Source of the DNA: Przewalskia tangutica
Lineage: Eukaryota; Streptophyta; Magnoliopsida; Solanales; Solanaceae
Reading direction: 5' to 3'
DNA length: 64,000 nucleotides
Assembly: GCA_029844215.1 (NCBI GenBank)
Contig: CM056723.1
Span: forward strand, 5,726,980 to 5,790,979
The stretch's first letter is position 1; every line of letters begins with the position of its first letter. The translations under genes and the position numbers were made by a program. The notes beneath the pieces were generated by a model. It searched no databases, had not been told where the DNA came from, and saw only the letters and a program-made list of their open reading frames with translations. Positions 33,801 through 44,546 of this stretch are shown here, piece by piece.

Positions 33801-33990
33801 TAGACATAGAGGTGGATCTTCGTTTTGTCATGGTCATGTTGAGTCTCATGCCAAGACACTTCATATGCTCCCGATGCATGTCATGTAAAACAAAAAAAAG
33901 AAAAAGATTAGTATCTATCCCCAAACTTGGTAAATAACAAAATAGACAAAAATAGTCATATAAACTCGGATACATATATATGATTTAATC
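30885..33990. repeat. Direct duplication within the solo LTR
   Basis: The block AATAGTTTGTTTGAAAATTA through TACCTATTCT at 30885-31035 recurs at 33479-33641, and CATTTCAATATTTATACAAG onward at 31658-31990 recurs at 33648-33960. The first copy holds about 620 bp between the two halves that the second lacks. A 71-codon minus-strand frame in that extra piece (31249-31464) has no clear match. Confidence 0.8.
32749..33352. repeat. Long inverted repeat with outward TATA boxes
   Basis: Arms 32749-33010 and 33087-33352 are reverse complements over about 260 bp with few mismatches, around a 76-bp spacer. The right arm has GCTATAAAAG on the plus strand (33181-33190) and the left arm has the mirrored TTATAAAAACG on the minus strand (about 32910), so the two promoter-like segments face away from each other. 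Both arms carry the AAATTAGGGTTGG and GGTCAAACCAAACGTTGG blocks. Transcription through the unit would give a long hairpin RNA. Confidence 0.85.
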
Positions 33991-34814
33991 GTTATTTATG
34001 ACTTCCCCTCATTTACGAGTGGGAGCCATTTTTCTTAACAAATATGCAATGTAGTACTCCATATGATTTACTTACCATTCTTTAGACATTTTTGTCACAT
34101 TAATACTGAAAAATATCAAAATACATTATCATCATATGCCCAATTTTTATACTGTTTCATATGTCAACCATGTATCTAATCAACACTGGAAAATCCAGAA
34201 AATGATATTCCAAGATGGGACAGTTTCCAATACATACCCTGATGAAACAGTATAACACGGAGTATACTTAATTCAACAAATAAGTTAATCTACATAATGA
34301 ACTACAACAAATAAAACACGAAATCAATACAAGCCAAAACTGAGATAGGGAGTTTTTATCCCAATCAAATATGCCCAAATCATTTATGTAAACAAATAAA
34401 CCAAACAGACCCAGATTCAAACGTTACCAATAATTATAATAACATAATGATTTTACTGCCATATAATTAATATAAACGACGAATAATATAGAAAGATAAG
34501 CGGAAGGAGAGTTATTTGCAGACCTTTTTGGGGTGCAGCGAACTGGGGCTAGGATCCTCTGTTCAAATCGACTTACCGAATCGGCTAAAGATTGAAGGTT
34601 TTAAGCTTGTATTAAGAAGGTTGAAATGGAAAAGGGTTAAAACGAGTTCTGATTTTGGGGAAAAGGGATCAGAACGTTACATTCCCTTTTTGTGTTAAGG
34701 ATTTTCTGTTCTTGGGGGATGAATTTTGGGGTTCTCTGAAAATGGAAGAGATGAAAGGGATGGGAGCCGCGGATTTGTTTTTTCATTTGGGGAATGGGTA
34801 ATAGCAATTTAGGG

Positions 34815-35144
34815 TGAGTTTGGTTCGGGGTAAACAGGAAAGGGAATGGAGGAATGAAATTTCCTTTGTTGTTGTTTGTTTGGCCTTATTTTTTCATTCC
34901 CTTCACCATTTTTCCACTTTTATTTTCTTTCCTTGATTCTCCTCACCCCCTAGGTATTTGGATTCCTTTTTCCCAACCCGGACCTCGGACCTCGGACCTC
35001 AGACCCCGGACCCTCGACCCCGGACTCCGGACCCCGGACCACCCAGAACCAAACATGTAGGGACAATCAGATAATTCATTTCCTTTTCATTTCATTTCCT
35101 TACTGGATTTCATTCCGTTTAACCTGCGCGAATCAAACGCATAC
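34815..35144. mobile_element. MITE with GC-rich minisatellite core, copy 1
   Basis: The 330-bp unit is flanked by TTAGGG on both sides (34809-34814, 35145-35150). The ends TGAGTTTGGTTCG and, inverted, TATGCGTTTGATTCG pair imperfectly. It is collinear with 46257-46562: GGGGTAAAC, AATGGAGGAATGAAATTTCC, TTGTTGTTGTTTG, CACCCCCTAGGTATTTGG and GAACCAAACATGTAGGGACA occur in both. The core at 34978-35042 is a variable CGGACCTC/CGGACCCC minisatellite. It sits inside solo LTR family C. Confidence 0.78.
34978..35042. repeat. CGGACCYC minisatellite
   Basis: About eight 7-8-bp units of GGACCTCG, GGACCCCG and GGACTCCG type in an otherwise AT-rich area. A shorter, more degenerate array occupies the same place in the second MITE copy (46427-46480). 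Confidence 0.85.
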
Positions 35145-35694
35145 TTAGGGTTCTTATTTTTTTCTTTGGGGGAAAACGATGGGCTTTGGGAATAATGGTT
35201 TGGGCTTTAGGTTTTAGAGGGATAAGGGATTGGGTTTGGGAAATAATTGATGGGAAATGGGCTGGACGAATTTAAATGGGGGAATTGGGCTGCGAAAATG
35301 GGTAGAGTTTTAGGTATGTATTCTAATAATGGATTATGGTATAAAAATAATTTATAAAAAAATGAAAATTATAAGGATAAAATATCCATGTGATAATAAA
35401 TAGTGCAATGATATTTTGAAAAATGTTTTAGTGCTTAATATAAAAAAAATGTGATTTCATTTTGTGAATAACATAGAATATTAGAATAAAAATTATGAAT
35501 GTGATAAAAAATGTCACGATAGTAAAAAATGTGAATAAAGATAATAATAGTAATAAATAGTGATTGTTTTGAGAATATTAAATTATATATTTATGTATTT
35601 ATTAAAATTTAAAATTGTTTTTGCGGTTTAAAATAGTTTAATTTTATCGGTGAGAAATTGGAAGAGAGGTACAAAATTGGGTTTCAACAATGTG

Positions 35695-36897
35695 TATAAT
35701 GCTTTTCTCCAAGGAGATCTACATGATGAAATATATATGGAACTGCCACAAAGATTCACCAGTCAGGAGGACAGACAGGCATGTAGACTGATTAAATCCT
35801 TGTATGGTCTTAAACAAGCACCTAGACAATGGAACTTTAAACTTACATAAGCCTTAATACAAATGAAGTTTATACAATCTCAATATGACCATTCATTGTT
35901 TATAAAACAGACTGAACAAGGATTAACTATAGTAGTAGTATATGTAGATGACATGCTAATTACAGGAGATAATCTAAAACTAATAGAAGAAACAAAACAG
36001 TCTCTACAATAAGCCTTTAAGATGAAGGACTTAGGAGAACTAAAATACTTTTTAGGTATAGAATTTGCAAGATGTGATAAAGAATTCTAATGCATCAAAG
36101 GAAATATACACTAGAACTTATTTCTGAGCTAGGACTAGCTGCAGCTAACCCTATTAATACATCTATGGATTGTAATATAAAACTAATTACAAGAGAGTAT
36201 GATGGTTATATACATGAACAACAGAAAAGGATAAGACCATACATAGCCTACAATGTGCAGACACTTAGTCAGTTTTTACAACCACAAAAAAAGTCACACC
36301 TTAATACATCACTAAGAATAGTGAGATGTATAAAAAATCAGCCTGGACAAGGTATTTTTATGTCCAGTAATAAACAGGAAACAGTAACAGCCTATTGTGA
36401 TGCAGACTCGGCTGCCTGCCCTCATACAAGAAAATCAATTACATGTTATGTAATAAAGTTTGGTGATTCTCTTATATCTTGAAAGTCAAAGAAACAAAGT
36501 ACAATATCTAGAAGCTCATCTGAGTCAGAAATACAGAAGTTTAGCAGGTACATTAGCTGAACTAACTTGGATACTTGGCTTATTGAAATATATTGGCATT
36601 GACGTCAATCATCCAGAAACAGTATTCACAGATAGCAAATCAGCAATACAAATTGCAGCAAATCCTGTTTTTCATGAAAGAACTAAACATATAGAGATTG
36701 ATCTACATTTTGTAAGAGAAAAGATTCATAAAGGAATAGTGAAGACAGAGTATATACACACTACAAACCAACCAGTAGATTTACTTACAAAAAGGTTAAA
36801 TAGAATTCAATATCAACATCTATGTTCCAAGCTTGGACTACTGAACATTTTTCCCGCAGCCAGCTTGAGGAGGCATGTTGAGAAGGTTAAAAGTTAG
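35695..36897 (+). pseudogene. Copia element 3 RT and RNase H
   Basis: This continues the pol frame after the solo LTR: YNAFLQGDLHDEIYMELPQR, CRLIKSLYGLKQAPRQWN, the catalytic YVDDM (35941-35955), FKMKDLGELKYFLGIEF, then RNase H with YCDADSAACPHTRKSITCYV, FTDSKSAIQIAANPVFHERT and KHIEIDLHFVREKI. The end NQPVDLLTKRLNRIQYQHLC reaches the 3' LTR. Stops break it at 35848, 36009, 36088 and 36480. The last frame runs 22 bases into the LTR. Confidence 0.87.
36861..36875 (+). promoter_or_regulatory. Polypurine tract of copia element 3
   Basis: CAGCTTGAGGAGGCA lies immediately before the 3' LTR; the purine stretch GAGGAGG is the likely plus-strand primer. Confidence 0.7.
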
Positions 36898-37201
36898 CTA
36901 GAAGTAGTTAAAGTGTTAGTTAGTTAGTTAATCAACTAGTTAGTTGATTAGTTAGTTAGGAGCCTAAAAGTTTGTTAAGAAAAGTTAGAATCTCTCAAAT
37001 ATCTAAAGCTACAATGAGTTGTATATAAGGCATACATATATCATTGTAATCACTACTCGAAACACAAATGAAAAGCAAACTTACACTACTTCATATTCTT
37101 CATTTACTTCATGAACAACAAGTTTCTGTTTATTGTATATCAACTTTATTTCGTTTGTATATCAGTAACTAGAAATGGATACTCATCTCATTGTTTCAAC
37201 A
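36876..37201 (+). repeat. 3' LTR of copia element 3
   Basis: 326 bp, TGTTGAGAAGG to TGTTTCAACA, uninterrupted, followed by the target duplication ACTCC. It lacks the SINE found in the 5' LTR, so the SINE came after the element. Confidence 0.9.
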
Positions 37202-37404
37202 ACTCCGTACATATTATCTCGTTCCACATGCAAGTTGCAACAAGGGGATTCAACGAAACTTTCTTCGTCCAAAAGTTATACTGTATAAATTTGAATTCTT
37301 TTAACACGAGAGAAGTACAAGTTCAAGGTTCAGATTTTAGATTTGATATTTTTTAGAAAAGTTTTTTTTACTTCTCTTGTCAAAATCCGTAGTAATTTTG
37401 CTAA

Positions 37405-38340
37405 TAAATTTTGATAAACTCAATCTCAAAAAGCCACCTCAAGAGATGAGAATTGCCTAATTCATATAATTAAGGAGATCATCTAGCCTTTCACCATCGA
37501 CGTGGGACTTCTTCACCTCCACCCCTTCGACCCGCGTCTAGGATTACACATCTGATTGATGGGCAATTTAATATGGGATCTCAATATCGGAAATGAGACT
37601 TAGGATAAATCTTCCTCTACTAGCATGTTAAAAAATAAATCTTGGATCTAAATCAATTTCAAAAGCTGACTCAAGAGATGAAATTCGTGAGAATTATCCA
37701 AATCATATAAAGGAACTACATATCTCCTTCACCATCGATGTAAGACTTCTTTACAATTCTTTATAGCAAGCATCAAATGAAATGGTAACTTGCAAAAAAT
37801 GATAAGTGACATGTCACAATAGGAAATACTATATCGATTGTGTAAAGTTTTTTATATAGTTTGAAAATATAATTAAAATTCATATTTAATTATTATATCT
37901 ACGTGAGGAAGAAAATGAAAAGACTCATAGAGTGGCTGATGGTGGTCCTCGTGTTGATCAGTGCTATCAGGACCTTATCGTATTTCCATTTCATAGGGTT
38001 GTTTTCTCTCCATTTCTTTCTCATGGAATATACAAATGTTCGTCGGGTTATTGTTGGTATTACCAACCCATATATAAAACTTTATTTAGCTTTCCAGTGC
38101 AATTTTATTATTTCGTTAACAATACCAAATATTGACATTTAAAACGAATTAAAAAACATGTTTCACCACAACAGGGATTAACAACTACCACTAGTATTAG
38201 AGTAAACTGATGGATAGTGTAAGAATAGATCTTGGGTCTAACTAAATCCCAAAAGTTAACTTGTAGGGTGAGGATTGTCCAAGTCCATATAAAGAGTTCA
38301 TGTTTCCATTCCATTATCGATGTGGACTCTTAACAAATAG
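37405..38340 (+). repeat. Three degenerate copies of a dispersed repeat
   Basis: The order AAAAGC/T..ACTCAAGAGATGA, GAGGATTGTCCAA or relatives, CATATAA.GGA and CACCATCGA(C/T)GT.GGACTTCTT appears at about 37405-37520, 37640-37755 and 38225-38340, all in plus orientation. Copies are about 60-75% alike by eye. It is a common plant dispersed repeat that I cannot assign to a class. Confidence 0.55.
37760..38224. other. Unrecognised region with a short frame
   Basis: Overlapping frames at 37903-38142 include RVADGGPRVDQCYQDL-like sequence but match nothing I know. No gene is claimed. Confidence 0.35.
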
Positions 38341-38666
38341 ATAAAAATAAAAAGAATAAAAAATATATATAAAATTGAAGAAGTGAAACATGTAAAGATG
38401 GGTTGAGAAAGAACTTTTTCTTTTATTTGTTTTTTTTTTTTCGTTTGTTTTTGTTATTTTTGGGTATAAAAACAGAAATGGACGTACGTTTATGACATGG
38501 GTGGAATGAGAAGTTTGAGACAAAATTCGTAGGCTGAACGTGAGGCCAAAAGTAGGCCCAAGCATGTTGGGCTTCAGTAGTTTGCACAACCTACGTTGAG
38601 TCCAAAAGCAGAAGAAATTTCAGGGGGTCCTTTGTGAGGGTTTATTTTTAACTTTTGACATTATTA

Positions 38667-38998
38667 AGTGCCCGTTTGGTTGAACTTTTGGAAAGGCCAA
38701 AAGTGTTTTTTTTAACAAAAAACGTTTTTGGCCTTTTTTAGAGTGTTTGGTTGAAAGAGTAAAAGTGTTTTTGGTAAAAGCAAAAACTATTTTACCTCTA
38801 TTTCCATAAACCCAAATTTTGGGCTTTTGGAAGTAGAGGCAAAATGACATGCATTTTGTGATTTTTAAAGCCGAAATCACTTTTTTTATTGACAGAACAC
38901 CTAATAATTTTTTGATAAAAACTCTACTTGAAAAAACTCTACTTCTATAAGCTTTACTTCTATAAGCTCTTTTTAATAAGATGTACCAAACGGACACT
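38667..38998. mobile_element. Probable MITE with AGTGYCCGTTTGGT ends
   Basis: The left end AGTGCCCGTTTGGT and the inverse of the right end AGTGTCCGTTTGGT agree at 13 of 14 positions. The 332-bp interior is A/T-rich with repeated TTTTGGCC motifs. The flanking bases (TTA, AAA) do not give a clean duplication. Confidence 0.65.
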
Positions 38999-40480
38999 AA
39001 AAAAACTAGTCTCTATGGCACGTGCCTCACACGCGTAACACCAACAATTATTATAAATATAATGTCTAAAGATAATAAACTTTCACCACAACATAAAATT
39101 TTAAAACATTTCATTTAATATAAGTAAATAATTAAAGCATACAAAAGGTATCAGTTCCAATTCTTGATATAAATCTCCCAAAACCTCATCCCATGTAGTA
39201 TGTACGAGAGTAGAGATGGAGAGAACGTAAAAAATTTACTTGCATATGATATTAGCATATCAAAATTAAATTTATTGGTATTTGATTTTTTAAAATAAAA
39301 AAGAATTACATAATCATTGTAATTGGTTAATAACCTGACAAATTTGTGACACACACTCATTCGTAGAATATTGCACCAACTGAACTTAGTCTATTCAACG
39401 TAGATGTTAAAAAGAGTAGCAATGATTCTACTCATGTTTCACTTATTTTCGTGACTAGATAGATACCACTAATTTCTCCTCCTGATGCCTTCAACTACTT
39501 CTAAACTTATGACATACAACTGTCAACTATGTGAATATTATCAGTATCGGACCGTGCGAGGTGTGCACATGACCTCCTAAAAAAATAAAAAATTTAGAGC
39601 TTCTTTTTCATTTTTTATTAAGTAGTATTAGTCAGAATTTACTGTAAAGGTTCATAATTTGCAGATTTTAGCTCAATTAAGAATTCACTTTTACGAATTA
39701 AAATATGACCCCCAAAATATTTGAAACGACACTCAATATTATTAGTCCTATATGTTAGGAGTATTAACTTTTAATTCAATGTAGATCTTAGAGCTCCATT
39801 TAATTGCAGTACAGGAAAAAAAGGAATAAATAAAGTTTTTGCTTCATGAAAATCCAGCTTGTGTAATGGGGTCCCAGCATAGGTGTACCTAACTCCGACT
39901 ATATTAATCTATAAATGAAACCTTTCATGACAGCTTTAAAAAACAACCAAATAAAAACAAAAACGAACTAATTTTATCATAAGACTTGAGAAATGTCCAA
40001 CTTGATCAAGTATAGATAAGAAAGGCTCTTTTCTGTAAACAAACAAATAAACAATAATTGATTTTTAACTTTTGTACCTTCTTTAAGAAACAAACATAAA
40101 AGTTAACCACTTTAATTTGCATCTTTTATTTCTTATCACTTCTTCTTTGTGTGGTAATTATTGATATTTCATTTGTTGCTGCCTCTCCCTTTCTTTATAG
40201 AGAGCTTCCTGTTCAAGCCTCGTCACCTAGTGTATCAATAATTTTCCCAAACTTCTAATCTTCTAGAGCACTGGTGAGTTTAGAAGTGAAATTAGAAATT
40301 TATGTTAGAAAATTTGCTTTTGGTGGGTTGCGTCCGCCCATATTTAATGACTTAAACACTAGGATTTCACATGTTGGAGACTTTGATTATTCACACATGC
40401 ATAATCTACTAAGTGAGTAGATGACCGTAGGACAAAAAATCGTCAAATTTCATAAAGAAATGAAAGAGATATTGATCTAC
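38999..40480. other. AT-rich intergenic DNA
   Basis: Only short frames (for example 39151-39360 minus) with no motif. No RNA gene or bounded element found. Confidence 0.5.
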
Positions 40481-41335
40481 AAAGTAAGGTGTTTGAGGTA
40501 TGAAAATATGGTGTGAGACATCTCCCACATCGGCGGGAAGAAGGAAGGATTGTTCATTTATTAGCCTAAAAAACGGATAAGGGTTTGTGTTGGATTAAAG
40601 GCTAGGCTCACACGCGTGCCATCATCAGGTCGACTGTGGGATGTTGGGCGTTGTTCTGATATTATCTTTTTAGACCCCAAACTTTATATTATTTACAGTT
40701 TGGTCCCTGAAATTTTCAGGAAGATAAAATAAGAAGCGTCGCGGCGCCTAAAGACCAGAAACGTTGCCTGCAACGGGAAGACCAACGGTTGGATGGTTAA
40801 TCACTTATAACGTTTTAGACTTATTACATAACGTTTAGAGCGTTCCATGACATGATTATACCTATTAATTGGCCTCATACACACCTCTCCTCATCCTAAA
40901 AACTATATTATGAGACCTTATTTTCAGATTGAGAAGAGAGATAAGAGACATGAGATGAACAAGAACAATCCATAAACTTCCTCCAATTTTCCCACTCTTC
41001 AGCTTTAGTTTCATATTTGTTTTCTTTGTCGGATTCAACCTATTTGCTTTGTAGAGTTGTTGTTTTATCTTGTGAGATAATTGTCCGTCAACGTAAAATC
41101 ATATATACGGGGCAATCTTGTCTTAAAGACATAGTGAATATCACTCGACTCAGCAGCACCTTTGTAACGCTACCATAATTAGTGTCTCTTGGTTTCAGGT
41201 TATCAAGACTCAAGGAGCGTTCGACAATTGAGACAAAGACTCAAGACACGTTCAAGAACGAAGATCAAGATCTCAAAAGCTTGTTGTTGCCACAATTCTT
41301 GTTGGCCACAAGTTTGTTGCTATTGTGACATGTTA
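40481..41335 (+). other. Possible LTR/leader of copia relic 4
   Basis: The phrase GACATCTCCCACATCGGCGG near 40518 is typical of U3 in plant copia LTRs, and the stretch leads into a copia pol fragment. A TTGGTTTCAGGTTATCAAG at about 41190 may be a decayed primer-binding site. Neither LTR boundary can be fixed. Confidence 0.35.
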
Positions 41336-43025
41336 ATTATGAAACCTTGCAAAAAATGATTATTTTGGAAGTATTGCCTAAATTGGATTGCACAATTCAA
41401 AATGTTACGTATGTGTTGGATCTAAGTATGGTAAGCATCATTATAAGTCTGTTGAAAGGAATTCAGATCCTTTAGACTTAATTCATACAAATATTTGTGA
41501 TGTGAAGTCAATACCATCTCGCGGTGAAAAAAAAAAATATCATAACTTTTATTGACGACAACGCTCGATATTGTAATGTTTATTAACTTAATAGCAATGA
41601 TGAAGCTATTAACACATTCAAGCAATACAAAAATGAAGTTGAAACACAACTTAACAAGAAAATAAAAATGATTAGAAGTGATAGAGGCGACGAATATGAA
41701 TCTCCTTTTGAGAAAATATATTTGGAATATGGCATTATTCATCAAACAAATGTCCCATACACTCCACAATCCAATGAAATTGAGGAAAGAAAGAATCGAA
41801 CCTTAAAATAGCTGATGAATGACTTATTGATAAGTTATTGGCTATCAAAAATTGTGGGGGATGCTATCCTTACAGGTAGCCGAATACTCAACTAAGTATC
41901 CTATATCAAAACAAAATCTATTCCATATGAAAAATGAAAAGAAAATAAGGTGTGTCGACTTATTAAGTCACTTTATGGACTTAAACAAGCTCCCAAACAA
42001 TGACATGCAAAATTTGACCAATGGCAAATGAGTTTAAGATTAGTGAATGTGTTTACATTATGAATGTTCTAAATCACATAGTCATTGTTTGCTTATATGT
42101 TGATGATGAGAAAATACATTGTTGATATAAATGTTACTAAACGTATGCTTGCTAGCAAGTTTGATATGAAAGACTTAGAAGTTGCTGATTTGATTCTAGG
42201 AATTAAAACCCACTGGACTCTTCAAGGTCTAACATTGTCTCAATCTCATTATATTAAAATGACACTTGTAAAGTTCAAGTATTTGGAGTTCAAAATTATA
42301 AAGACTCCGATTGACGTAAACCTTACTCTTACAAAGAACCAAGGTCCAAGAAAGTCTCAATTAGACTATGCTCGAGTGTTATTTTTTTTTAAATCATGAA
42401 CTGTACACGACTAGATATAGCTTGCGCTATAAGTAAATTGAGTCGTTACACAAGTAATTCCGACCAAACTCATTGGATGACAAAGAAAAGAGTTTTGGGG
42501 TATTTACAATTCACTCAAAATTATGCTTTGCACTATAATAATATATTCCGCGGTAATTAAAGGATATAGTGATGAAAATTGAATGACCGGATCATCTGAA
42601 GTTAAATCCACAAGCAGATACATTTTCACCGTTGGAGGAGGAGCAATGTCTTGAAAATCATCTAAACAAACATGCATCGCTCGCTCAACAATGAAATCTG
42701 AATTTATGGCTTTGAATAAGGTTGGTGAAGAAGCAGAATGACTGCAGAATTCTTTTGAAAGATATTTCGTTTTGGCCTAAACTAGTGGCACATATGTGCA
42801 TACATTGTGATAGTCAAGCTGCAATAGGAAGGGCTGCAAATTGTGATGTTTAACGAAAAAATTCGTCACATACGATAAAGACATAATACCATTAGACAAT
42901 TACTCTCTAGTGGAATTATCACGATTAACTATGTAAAGTCAAAGGATGATGTGTCAGATCCACTAACAAAAGACCTAACTAGAGAGGCGGTTGATAAATC
43001 TTCAAAGGGAATGAGATTATGACCG
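41336..43025 (+). pseudogene. Ty1-copia relic 4 (integrase to RNase H)
   Basis: Frames in order give: CVGSKYGKHHYKSVERNSDP and LDLIHTNICDVKSIPSRG (integrase start); FIDDNARYCNVY; MIRSDRGDEYESPFEKIYLE; HQTNVPYTPQSNEIEERKNR (integrase Asp and Glu region); CRLIKSLYGLKQAPKQ (about 41950); LYVDDEKIH in place of YVDD(M/I) (about 42095); KFDMKDLEVADLILGIK; and RNase H with SEVKSTSRYIFTVGGGA and CDSQAAIGRAANCDV. Many stops interrupt it and most of the region between integrase and reverse transcriptase is deleted. It belongs to a different copia lineage from elements 1-3. Confidence 0.85.
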
Positions 43026-44340
43026 AGAACAAATCATCATAATCGTAACTCCGCCTAGTTGACTAGAGATCCTAAGATCTAGGTTCAAGAAAAACAAATA
43101 AAGTTATGTATGACGATTCAACATTGTCTTTAACTCAATTCATTATCATAATAAGACAATGTTCAAAAACAATGATAAGGCGCTAAGGATTTTTAATGAT
43201 TTCTAAGTTTGACATGATATGATCAAATAGTGTATCTACGGGTTACACATTTAGGAATCACCTATGTGAATGTGAAGTGTAAGCCGCTTCAAGGAGAATT
43301 AGTGTAAGGTCAGTTCTCTACGCATTCATGAAATCAGACAGTCTTCATGGCTGAAACGAACACAACAATGAGAACTGAGAACGGTTAAGGATCAATTGTG
43401 TGACATATGTTGTCTAGGTATATATCAAAGCTCGATAGTTCAAGGATATCACATACACTGATCGATCAAGTATACCCGATGTATGTTCACTACGGAAAGT
43501 TCAAAGGAAAATCTATTTACCCAGATATGATTACTTCTTACTTGTAAATCACAAAGTTTTTTCACGCATTATTTTCATAATATAATTATTCCCCGTTTAT
43601 GTGGTGAATTATTGGGCTTTAAAGCATTAAATATTAAAATGTGGACTTTAAAGATGAAGTGTGAATTGGAAAATGTAGAAAAATAAAATTGAAGGGAAAT
43701 GAAATTTTAAAAAGTAACTTTTTTAAAGTGAGCTTTCTCCGACATTTGTGGTAGAAAGTCATATTTGTGTGCTTATATGTATAAGCACATCTTCTAGCTA
43801 ATAAAGAGTTGAGAAGAGGATCACCCCTCGCGTCGTCGTCGCTCAGCTCGACTTCGACTTCGAATTTATTTGAATTTGGTCAAATGATGTGATTGATTGA
43901 TAATCTTTTGGACCAAATTCATTTTTCATTTTCGGTATTTAATTTCCTTTCCTGATATTAATTAATGCGGTAATTTTAATTTTAATTTTATGAAATAATT
44001 AATTATTTTCTAACGGCCATTTACGAATTGAAAAAATTCGTGACTAAATATCGCCTTCTTCCCGAACATGTGTCTTTGTATCTGTTCAATAGCTATATAA
44101 ATTTTTCAAAGTTTTCGCCTTAACGAAACTATGCAAAATTATGAAATTTTTAGTCTATGCAAAAATGTTTTTTCTTCCCTTCTTATGTGTCTTGTTAAGT
44201 TCGCTGAAATTTTACAATTTTTATTATCGATATTGAGTTTCGTTCTATGTTGAGAGGAACTAGTCCATATCTTCGAACAATCGTGATATGATTAAATTTC
44301 TTAAGAAAATACTCGAAACTAAAGTTTTATTTAAAGCTTT
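43026..44340. other. Non-coding tail of copia relic 4 and intergenic DNA
   Basis: The first several hundred bases look like the untranslated region and LTR often seen after pol in this lineage (for example AGAGATCCTAAGATCTAGGT near 43062 and the GC-rich CCTCGCGTCGTCGTCGCTC at 43827), but no LTR ends were defined. Nothing else was recognised. Confidence 0.4.
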
Positions 44341-44352
44341 CTGATTTTACCT

Positions 44353-44359
44353 TATATAG
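44353..44359 (+). promoter_or_regulatory. Candidate TATA box of the FLA gene
   Basis: TATATAG lies about 190 bp upstream of the FLA start codon, in a region that turns more GC-rich and pyrimidine-rich just before the gene. Position fits a core promoter, but many TATA-like words occur by chance in this DNA. Confidence 0.35.
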
Positions 44360-44546
44360 TTTGATTAAAAGAATAACACAAACTATAGAGTAATAGTGCA
44401 TGGACCATGATGCACACACATCAACCCCAAGATGGGGCCACGAGTCCTAGCGGAAAATGTGTGGAGAAACCAAAGGGGCATCACTTTCTGTTCCCACTTA
44501 GAGACAGAGATAGATAGCTCATCTCTGTGCTTCAATTTTCACAAAA

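Larger units (their letters stand above)
30498..35689 (-). mobile_element. 5.2-kb solo LTR, family C copy 1 (TSD ATGTG)
   Basis: On the minus strand it starts TGTTGAAACCCAATTTTG and ends GGGATGTGACA. The duplication ATGTG is at 30493-30497 and 35690-35694, and removing the 5192 bp restores the reverse transcriptase motif HQMDVYNAFLQGDL. A second member with the same ends and shared internal blocks is at 55103-59292. Inside are a direct duplication (30885-32000 against 33479-33990), about 620 bp extra in the first arm (31030-31650), a long inverted repeat (32749-33352) and a MITE (34815-35144). There is no convincing gag or pol, so I read it as one giant LTR, probably of a Ty3-gypsy element. 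Confidence 0.82.
25374..37201 (+). mobile_element. Full-span Ty1-copia element 3 with nested insertions
   Basis: Both LTRs start TGTTGAG and end AACA, and the 5-bp duplication ACTCC lies at 25369-25373 and 37202-37206. Between them are a primer-binding site, gag, protease, integrase, reverse transcriptase and RNase H in copia order, then a polypurine tract. All open frames are broken. The 5' LTR contains a SINE (25503-25793) and pol contains a 5.2-kb solo LTR (30498-35689). Without these the element is about 6.3 kb. By eye the two LTRs differ at about two dozen of some 320 aligned sites, so the insertion is old. Confidence 0.9.

Noticed and set aside
34854..35060. Frame with repeated SDLRPRTLDPGLRT-like sequence
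   Set aside because: Translation of the GGACC minisatellite in a MITE, with no independent coding support.
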